The notes below the pieces were generated by a model. That model saw nothing but the letters and a program-made list of their open reading frames with translations, did no database searches and had not been told where the DNA came from. 64,000 nt of DNA from Caballeronia sp. dw_276 (GTDB lineage Bacteria; Pseudomonadota; Gammaproteobacteria; Burkholderiales; Burkholderiaceae): the NCBI RefSeq assembly GCF_018449635.1, contig NZ_JAAVUV010000010.1, forward strand, positions 186,001 to 250,000. Direction: 5' to 3'. Positions within the stretch are counted from its first letter, which is position 1; every line of letters begins with the position of its first letter. This document shows, in pieces, positions 58,947-64,000 of the stretch. The translations under genes and the position numbers were made by a program.

Positions 58947-59597
58947 TCATTGCCCAGACTGCGCGTTTTGTCCTTCGATGCTATTGCCGCCGGACGTTTC
59001 GCCAGCAGTCTTCAACACTGCCAGGGCGGCGCGCTGAGTGCGCAGCTCGGCCAGCATGTTGCAAAACAAAGCACCCTGTTCGATGGCGTCGTCGAGCGCC
59101 ACGTGGGTGTGCGGGTGTTCGTCGAACCAGTGTTTCGGCAAACGTGGCTTGATGGCTTTTCGGTACGGAAGATCGGTCATCGCGAAAGCGAGTGTCTTGA
59201 TGTCGAGCGCCGACCAGGAGAACGGACAGCGCTCGGCGAAGCGCATCATGTACCAGAACATGTACGTGAAGTCGAAGCCAGCCGGATAAGCTACGAACAC
59301 GGGCTTGCCGGGGAGCGCCTCGACCCATTTCACGTAAGCCTGCATTGCAGGCAACGGTTGCTGCAGATCCGTCCGGCATGCGGCCCATGCCTCCGGTTGC
59401 GTTTTCCACCAGGCAGCCTGGACCGGGTGAGCGGTGGCGTCCTCGAGCGTTTCGAGATTAGCCGAGAACGTGCTGATCAGTTCCTTGTTTTCCGTATAAG
59501 CTGCCGACGCAAAACTGAGCATCGAATGAGGACCCGGGATCGGACCGTCTGCTTCGACATCCGTGCTGACGTAAATTTCAGGGATGGCGGTACTCAT
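58947..59597 (-). CDS. DnaQ-like (DEDD) 3'-5' exonuclease
   Basis: A 216-residue RNase-H-fold exonuclease. STDVEADG near residues 11-18 is ExoI (Asp/Glu), [17 protein letters not shown] holds ExoII, and [11 protein letters not shown] near 165-175 is ExoIII with the last aspartate. Substrate (DNA or RNA) unknown. Its start overlaps the stop of the metallo-beta-lactamase-fold gene (ATGA at 59594-59597). Confidence 0.85.
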   Translation of the reverse strand: MSTAIPEIYVSTDVEADGPIPGPHSMLSFASAAYTENKELISTFSANLETLEDATAHPVQAAWWKTQPEAWAACRTDLQQPLPAMQAYVKWVEALPGKPVFVAYPAGFDFTYMFWYMMRFAERCPFSWSALDIKTLAFAMTDLPYRKAIKPRLPKHWFDEHPHTHVALDDAIEQGALFCNMLAELRTQRAALAVLKTAGETSGGNSIEGQNAQSGQ

Positions 59598-60238
59598 GCG
59601 GATTTCCTGTCGCCGACGTATGGATTCGTCCGGCGTTCGTGGCCAAGCGTTGAGGTGGGACCGTGTCCCGGCACGAACGTGACGTCGTCGCCGAGAGGCC
59701 AGAGTTTTTCGTGTACGGAGCGCACGAGATCGGCGTGGTTGCCGCGCGGAAAATCAGTTCGCCCGATCGATCCCGCGAACAGGACGTCGCCGACCAGCGC
59801 GAGCCGGTTTTCCCTGCTGAAGAACACCACGTGACCAGGCGTGTGGCCCGGACAGTGATAGACCTCCATGATTTCCTTGCCGAACTGCACGGTGTCGCCT
59901 TCTTCAAGCCATCGCTCCGGCGTGAACGCTTGTGCTTCGCCGAAGCCGAAGCGCTTGCTCTGCTCGGGCAACTGGTCGATCCAAAACGCGTCTTCCTTGT
60001 GCGGTCCGTGAATCACTACGCCATAGTGGTCAGCAATTGCCTTGGCACCGCCGCAATGATCGAGATGGCCATGCGTGAGCAGCACTTTCTCGATGGTTAC
60101 GTCGAGTTCGGCAACGGCCCCGATGATCCTGTCAATGTCTCCGCCCGGATCCACGATCGCCGCGCGCCCGGTTGCCTCGCACACGACGATTGAGCAGTTC
60201 TGCTGGAACGGTGTCACGGGAATCAGGGTGACCTTCAT
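59594..60238 (-). CDS. Metallo-beta-lactamase-fold hydrolase, glyoxalase II-like
   Basis: A 214-residue MBL-fold enzyme. [10 protein letters not shown] near residue 57-66 is the zinc motif, with further histidines in CPGHTPGH and VPGHGP. It resembles E. coli YcbL and the glyoxalase II subgroup. The ATG at 60238 matches the family N-terminus ([14 protein letters not shown]); the open frame upstream is not coding. It is translationally coupled to the exonuclease gene. Confidence 0.88.
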   Translation of the reverse strand: MKVTLIPVTPFQQNCSIVVCEATGRAAIVDPGGDIDRIIGAVAELDVTIEKVLLTHGHLDHCGGAKAIADHYGVVIHGPHKEDAFWIDQLPEQSKRFGFGEAQAFTPERWLEEGDTVQFGKEIMEVYHCPGHTPGHVVFFSRENRLALVGDVLFAGSIGRTDFPRGNHADLVRSVHEKLWPLGDDVTFVPGHGPTSTLGHERRTNPYVGDRKSA

Positions 60239-60912
60239 GGTAGGAGCCGGGCGTGTAAAAGGTTCATTGTAACGGGCGCAAACAACGGTTGCGGCCACGT
60301 CACCAGCGTTAGCCGAGCGGCCTAGTCGTTGCCCAAAAAACAGGCAAACTCCGCAATTTTTACGCTTTTGGGGAGAATGCGTAACAAATTGTGCATCAAA
60401 GGGAGTCTTGCAAAAGCGTCTGGGTATAATCCGTTCACTTGTGCATGGTTTGAGCATGCCATCAATGGGCAAGTGAGAAGCGTCACTAGCGCTTTTTTAC
60501 AATTGCCATCAAGTACGCAGTTCGAAGCAATCGCTTTGAAATCGCAATCAAGCATCGATTCCGATCGATGTACACGTCTTGTCCAGCCGGGTGCGATGTA
60601 CCCGCTAACGGCCTTAGCTGCCGTAACGCTGGATGGGGCCTACGCCGCCGTTCCTGTGCTGTTTTATCGCGCAAGAACGTGTTTGCCACGTTCGATGGCG
60701 GCATGTGGGGTCTGGTCAGGCTGCCGGGGACAGGTTGCGCCAGACGTGAAAACTAACCGGGCATTTGCGGCGAGGTACGCCGTTCCCGTGGATACGCGCG
60801 TCGTTCGAATTATCGAGCGATGACTGCTGTCGCGTGGAAAGCCTTGAGCTGCCTAATACCGTCTGAAAAATATCTGACGGAACGGGCGGCTCGAACCGTT
60901 GATTACACGTCT
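60239..60912. other. Long gene-free region upstream of the RlpA-like gene
   Basis: About 670 bp with only weak open frames in any direction. It contains a TATAAT box at 60425-60430 and, immediately after, two hairpins ending in a T-run (60437-60498), annotated separately as a candidate small RNA. Between 60500 and 60912 I recognise nothing. Confidence 0.5.
60437..60498 (+). ncRNA. Candidate small RNA (about 60 nt)
   Basis: TATAAT (60425-60430) would start transcription near 60437. The predicted RNA folds into a first hairpin (CACTTG 60436-60441 with CAAGTG 60470-60475, inner GCATG 60443-60447 with CATGC 60455-60459) and then a second stem (60476-60482 with 60490-60496, one G-U) running into TTTTTT (60493-60498), an intrinsic terminator. 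No good -35 is seen. No RNA family was recognised. Confidence 0.4.
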
Positions 60913-61539
60913 ATGAATGTACGACTCACTCGGCATTTCGGGAGTCTTTTTGTTGCAGCAATCCTGACGGGTTGCGCAATGCCACCCACCGGTGGCGACC
61001 AGGCCGGCATCCTGAACACGGGGACGCAGGTCACAAAGAACACGCCAATTCCGAAGTCCAGTTTTCCTCGCACTGCAGCACCACTGGCCTACGATTCCCA
61101 GCTGAACTCGATTCCGTCGTCAGCCGACAAGTCGTCTGACACTTCGTCGCTTGCCAACGCGAAGCCGATCACCGCCGGTCCGAACGTCAGCGACTTCGAG
61201 CAGCAAGGCCGCGCCTCCTGGTATGGCCGTGGCTTTCATGGCCGCAAGACCGCCAGCGGCGAGCGCTACGACATGCACGCAATGACCGCCGCACACCGGA
61301 CGTTGCCGCTCGCCTCGTGGGTCCGTGTGACCAACGAAAGCAACAACAAGTCGGTGGTCGTCAAGATCAACGATCGCGGTCCGTACATCGGTAATCGTGT
61401 GATCGATCTGTCCTATGCCGCTGCGGCTGCCCTGGGAATGCGCGGCGCGGGCGTTGGAAAGGTGAAGATCGAGGGTTTGACGCAGCAGGAAGCGCGGCTT
61501 GCGCGGGAACAACTCGCATCGATTTCATCGACGGAATGA
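60913..61539 (+). CDS. rlpA: RlpA-like septal ring lipoprotein
   Basis: A 208-residue lipoprotein. The lipobox LTGC near residue 20 follows a short hydrophobic segment, then a low-complexity serine/proline/threonine linker (to about 95) and the double-psi beta-barrel domain (GRASWYGRGFHGRKTASGERYD, with NDRGPYIGNRVIDLS). RlpA cleaves denuded glycan at the septum in Pseudomonas. There is no C-terminal SPOR domain. The ATG at 60913 fits the lipoprotein start; the frame is open 31 codons further upstream but without features. Confidence 0.88.
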   Translation: MNVRLTRHFGSLFVAAILTGCAMPPTGGDQAGILNTGTQVTKNTPIPKSSFPRTAAPLAYDSQLNSIPSSADKSSDTSSLANAKPITAGPNVSDFEQQGRASWYGRGFHGRKTASGERYDMHAMTAAHRTLPLASWVRVTNESNNKSVVVKINDRGPYIGNRVIDLSYAAAAALGMRGAGVGKVKIEGLTQQEARLAREQLASISSTE

Positions 61540-61568
61540 TCGCCGTTATTCTCTGAGCATCACAAAAG

Positions 61569-61595
61569 ACGGGCCGTTTTCCACGGCCCGTTTTC
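61569..61595. terminator. Terminator between rlpA and rsmI
   Basis: A 9-bp stem (61569-61577 with 61583-61591) followed by TTTT, between the convergent genes; it also has an A-run on the left. Confidence 0.88.
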
Positions 61596-62506
61596 TATTT
61601 GGCGACGTCTTCATCTGTGTCTTTACCGCTGTTGCGCGCCTTGTCCATAGCAAGCGCACGCGTGTACAGGGCATTGCGCGATGCCCCCGTCAATGTGGCT
61701 GCCAGCCGCGCCGCGCTACTCACCGACAACTCTTCCAGCAAGGTCTCGAGCAACACGTCGTGCGCGTTCTCGGCGGCTTCCTGCTGCGGCGCCCCTTCCA
61801 CCACCAATACAAATTCGCCGCGTTGGCGGTTGGCATCGGCGGCTAACCACGTTGGCCCTTCGGCCAGGGTGCATTGGTGAATGCTCTCATGTAACTTGGT
61901 CAGCTCTCGGGCAATCAGCAGTTTCCTGTCGCCGCCGAACGCACGTTCAAGCGCCTGCACGGTTTCCACTATCCGATGCGGTGCTTCGTAGAAAACGAGC
62001 GCCGGCGCGTGCGTGAGCAAAGAGTGCAATTGCGTGTCGCGCTGCTTCGTCTTGGTCGCAAGAAAGCCAATGAACGAGAACGTGTGAACCCACGCGCCGG
62101 CAACGCTCAACGCCGTTGTGAGCGCGCTTGCGCCTGGCAACGGAATGACGGGAAAGCCGGCTTCGCGCACAGCATCGACTAGTTTTGCGCCTGGATCCGA
62201 GATGCCTGGCGTGCCGGCATCGGAGACACACGCAATGCGTTCGCCATTGCGCAAATGCGCGATCACATGTTCGGCGGCGCTGCGCTCGTTGTGTTCGTGT
62301 ACCGCGATGGTCGGCTTCGAAATGCCGTAGCGCGAGAGCAATTGCGACGTGTTGCGCGTGTCTTCGGCGGCCACCCGGTCGACCAGTCCAAGCACGTGCA
62401 GCGCGCGCACCGTAATGTCCGCGACATTGCCGATGGGCGTCGCGACTATGTAAAGCGCGCCAGCCGGAAACTGCTGGCCGTGGGCAAGTTCGGTGAGTGG
62501 AGTCAT
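61595..62506 (-). CDS. rsmI: 16S rRNA (cytidine-1402 2'-O)-methyltransferase RsmI
   Basis: The 303-residue protein belongs to the tetrapyrrole-methylase superfamily with RsmI signatures: [13 protein letters not shown] near the start, AEDTRNT near 53, [12 protein letters not shown] near 93-105 and FYEAPHR near 170. It 2'-O-methylates C1402 of 16S rRNA. Start at 62506 gives the usual N-terminus; an ATG five codons upstream (62521) is possible. Divergent from yraN by only 39 bp. Confidence 0.94.
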   Translation of the reverse strand: MTPLTELAHGQQFPAGALYIVATPIGNVADITVRALHVLGLVDRVAAEDTRNTSQLLSRYGISKPTIAVHEHNERSAAEHVIAHLRNGERIACVSDAGTPGISDPGAKLVDAVREAGFPVIPLPGASALTTALSVAGAWVHTFSFIGFLATKTKQRDTQLHSLLTHAPALVFYEAPHRIVETVQALERAFGGDRKLLIARELTKLHESIHQCTLAEGPTWLAADANRQRGEFVLVVEGAPQQEAAENAHDVLLETLLEELSVSSAARLAATLTGASRNALYTRALAMDKARNSGKDTDEDVAK

Positions 62507-62545
62507 GAGGGCGGGTGGCATGCGAAGAGCGCATTGTGCCACGCG

Positions 62546-62932
62546 ATGCAATACAACTTTTTGGGGAACGGGGTGTCGAAAACGATCGGAAGCGCGTTCG
62601 AGCAGCGCGCGCTGGAATATCTGCAGCGTCAGCGGCTGCGCTTTGTGACGCGCAACTTCGTGTGTCGTGGCGGCGAGATCGACCTTGTAATGCGCGAAAT
62701 TGGCAGCACGCGAACGCTGGTATTCGTGGAAGTGCGCGCGCGGCGCAGCCGGCAGTTTGCAGCGGCCGCCGCGAGCATTGGCGCCCATAAGCAGCGGCGG
62801 CTCGTGCTTGCGGCGCAGCATTATCTGATGACGTGGCGTGGTGCGTTACCCGCGTGCCGCTTCGATGTCATTGCGTTCGACGCAGGCCGTATCGTCTGGT
62901 TGCGCGATGCCTTTCGTGCAGATATGTCGTGA
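62546..62932 (+). CDS. yraN: UPF0102 (YraN) nuclease-like protein
   Basis: A 128-residue protein of the UPF0102 family with the restriction-endonuclease-like core: [12 protein letters not shown], then GGEIDLVM and FVEVRARRS (D-ExK-type site). Its function is not established. An alternative GTG start at 62573 has GGGGA upstream and gives [11 protein letters not shown]. It is followed by the DiaA-like gene, the same order as in E. coli. Confidence 0.88.
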   Translation: MQYNFLGNGVSKTIGSAFEQRALEYLQRQRLRFVTRNFVCRGGEIDLVMREIGSTRTLVFVEVRARRSRQFAAAAASIGAHKQRRLVLAAQHYLMTWRGALPACRFDVIAFDAGRIVWLRDAFRADMS

Positions 62933-63098
62933 AACTCGCGTGCATCTTGAGTATCGGGGACAACGAGTGCGGTAAACTGCGCGGAGCCTGAAACGCAGGG
63001 CCGCCGGAAGACCGGCACGCCGGCCGCCGGGCTCGCAAACCGCCGAAGTAACCCGCCACTGAACTACCGCGCAGGTCGCGGCCGATAACCGAGAGTCG

Positions 63099-63686
63099 AT
63101 GTCCGTCGAACGAATCCAGCAGCATTTCCGCGAAAGTGCGACCGTCCAGCGCGAGGCAACCGATACGCTTGCGTTTCCTATTGCTGCTGCCATCGACGTG
63201 TTGTTTGGCGCGCTCGCCAACGGTTCGCGGATTCTCGCGTGCGGTAACGGGGGCTCGGCGGCCAACGCGCAGCGGCTCGTGGCAACACTCGTTGGCCAGT
63301 TCGAGCGCGAGCGTCCCGGCCTGCCCGCCATCTCGCTCGATGCAAACGCGGTGACGCTGACGGCGATCGGGAACAGTTCCGCGTTCGAGGAGATCTACTC
63401 GAAGCAAGTGCGAGCACTTGGACAGGCGGGTGACGTATTGGTCGTCATCTCCACGTCGGGCAACTCGGTCAACTTGTTGGCGGCGATCCAGGAAGCGCAT
63501 GAGCGCGAGATGTTCGTCATTGCGCTGACGGGCAGCGGTGGTGGCGTGATCAGCGAAGTGCTCGCCGATACCGATATCCAAATCTGCGTGCCGTCCGAGC
63601 GGGCGGCGCGAATCCAGGAAGTCCATCTGTTAACCATTCATTGCTTGTGCGATGGCATCGACGCGATGCTGCTGGGCGACGAATGA
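63099..63686 (+). CDS. diaA: SIS-domain phosphoheptose isomerase-like protein (DiaA type)
   Basis: A 195-residue SIS-domain protein: LACGNGGSAANAQ near residues 47-58 and VVISTSGNSVNLLA near 108-120 are the sugar-phosphate loops shared by GmhA and DiaA. Its position between yraN and a BON-domain lipoprotein matches diaA, which stimulates DnaA assembly at the origin, better than gmhA. GAGAG precedes the ATG. The 166-bp region before it is rich in GC hairpins (about 62995-63045). Confidence 0.85.
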   Translation: MSVERIQQHFRESATVQREATDTLAFPIAAAIDVLFGALANGSRILACGNGGSAANAQRLVATLVGQFERERPGLPAISLDANAVTLTAIGNSSAFEEIYSKQVRALGQAGDVLVVISTSGNSVNLLAAIQEAHEREMFVIALTGSGGGVISEVLADTDIQICVPSERAARIQEVHLLTIHCLCDGIDAMLLGDE

Positions 63687-63705
63687 TCTCAAGGGGAACG
63701 AGTTG

Positions 63706-64000
63706 ATGAACACGACACGCGTCAAATCGACGCTTGCCAAGGCCACGTTGCTGGCTGGACTGTTATCGGGCGTCGCGCTGAGCATGCAGGGCTGCGCGCT
63801 TCTGGCAATCGGCGCAATGGGCGGCGCCGTGGGCGGCGGCACGCTGGTCGCAACCGACCGGCGTACGCTCGGCGCGCAAACCGAGGATCGTGAGATCCAG
63901 GTGAAAGCGAAGAGCCGGATTGGCGAAACGCTTCCCGATCAGGCGCATGTGAGCGTGACCGTGTTCAACCGCCGTGTGCTCCTCACCGGCGAAGTGCCGG
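63706..64000 (+). CDS. dolP: BON-domain lipoprotein (DolP/YraP-like), partial
   Basis: Runs off the window end; about 98 codons are seen. AAGGGG is upstream of the ATG. A signal peptide with lipobox MQGC (cysteine near residue 28) is followed by a glycine-rich stretch and the start of the first BON domain (DREIQVKAKSRIGETL, then VFNRRVLLTGEV). In E. coli this position holds dolP, which maintains outer-membrane integrity. The C-terminal part cannot be judged. Confidence 0.85.
   Translation, partial: MNTTRVKSTLAKATLLAGLLSGVALSMQGCALLAIGAMGGAVGGGTLVATDRRTLGAQTEDREIQVKAKSRIGETLPDQAHVSVTVFNRRVLLTGEVP

Noticed and set aside
60329-60823. 164-codon open frame in the rlpA upstream region
   Set aside because: No ribosome binding site, no recognisable domain, and it covers a promoter and a terminator-like hairpin.
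62933-63098. GC-rich structured region before diaA, considered as an RNase P RNA or riboswitch
   Set aside because: Too short for rnpB and lacks its conserved segments; no cobalamin or TPP box is present. Treated as the diaA upstream region.

Overview
The window is a gene-dense, GC-rich piece of a betaproteobacterial core chromosome. Gene order and protein types (gatCAB beside mreBCD-mrdA-rodA, metXW, regB/regA-type two-component pair, dapF-DUF484-xerC, the rsmI/yraN/diaA/BON-lipoprotein cluster, many Burkholderia-like proteins) point to the Burkholderiaceae, most likely Paraburkholderia, Caballeronia or a close relative. I see no insertion sequence, prophage, CRISPR array, rRNA or tRNA gene.

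Layout. 1-6664 (minus): rod-shape and elongasome operon mreB-mreC-mreD-mrdA-rodA, ending in a strong terminator. 7034-12120 (plus): gatC-gatA-gatB (tRNA-dependent transamidation), a PPK2 polyphosphate kinase and exonuclease III. 12139-20161 (mostly minus): M48 protease and AmpG-like permease, metX-metW, argB with a HAD nucleotidase, a TPR/glycosyltransferase-like protein, and a small CWC protein on plus. 20269-22142 (plus): redox sensor kinase and regulator of the RegB/RegA type. 22204-31702 (minus): hslV-hslU, dksA (lacking the zinc-finger cysteines), a His-rich COG0523 GTPase, an RlmI-type methyltransferase, and the lpxL-like/dapF/DUF484/xerC run.

31831-40187: metK behind a strikingly structured leader, a phytanoyl-CoA-dioxygenase-like gene, a DUF3185 protein, a MscS channel, an aldo-keto reductase, ferredoxin-NADP reductase and an amino-acid permease. 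40389-47913: XdhC-family protein, a lone glycosyltransferase, two convergent PepSY membrane proteins each behind a Fur-box-like site, the SrkA/RdoA kinase, an MFS exporter and two small proteins. 48195-56253: DUF1295 plus cyclopropane-synthase-family pair, amidase, dienelactone hydrolase, an orphan periplasmic amino-acid binding protein, an MFS permease and a HugZ-like protein. 56639-64000: H-NS-family protein, CDF metal exporter, Lrp regulator, exonuclease, metallo-beta-lactamase-fold hydrolase, RlpA-like lipoprotein, and the rsmI, yraN, diaA, BON-lipoprotein cluster, whose last gene runs off the end.

The most unusual things I found are non-coding: (1) the metK 5' leader, three consecutive hairpins starting right after a TATAAT box, the last a perfect 14-bp stem that buries the Shine-Dalgarno and touches the GTG start; (2) a compact promoter-hairpin-terminator unit at about 60425-60498 that looks like a short sRNA; (3) two near-adjacent dyads upstream of the dioxygenase gene. 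Start codons were reassigned where a ribosome binding site or family alignment required it (for example hslV, dksA, Lrp, MscS, livK-like, aldo-keto reductase).
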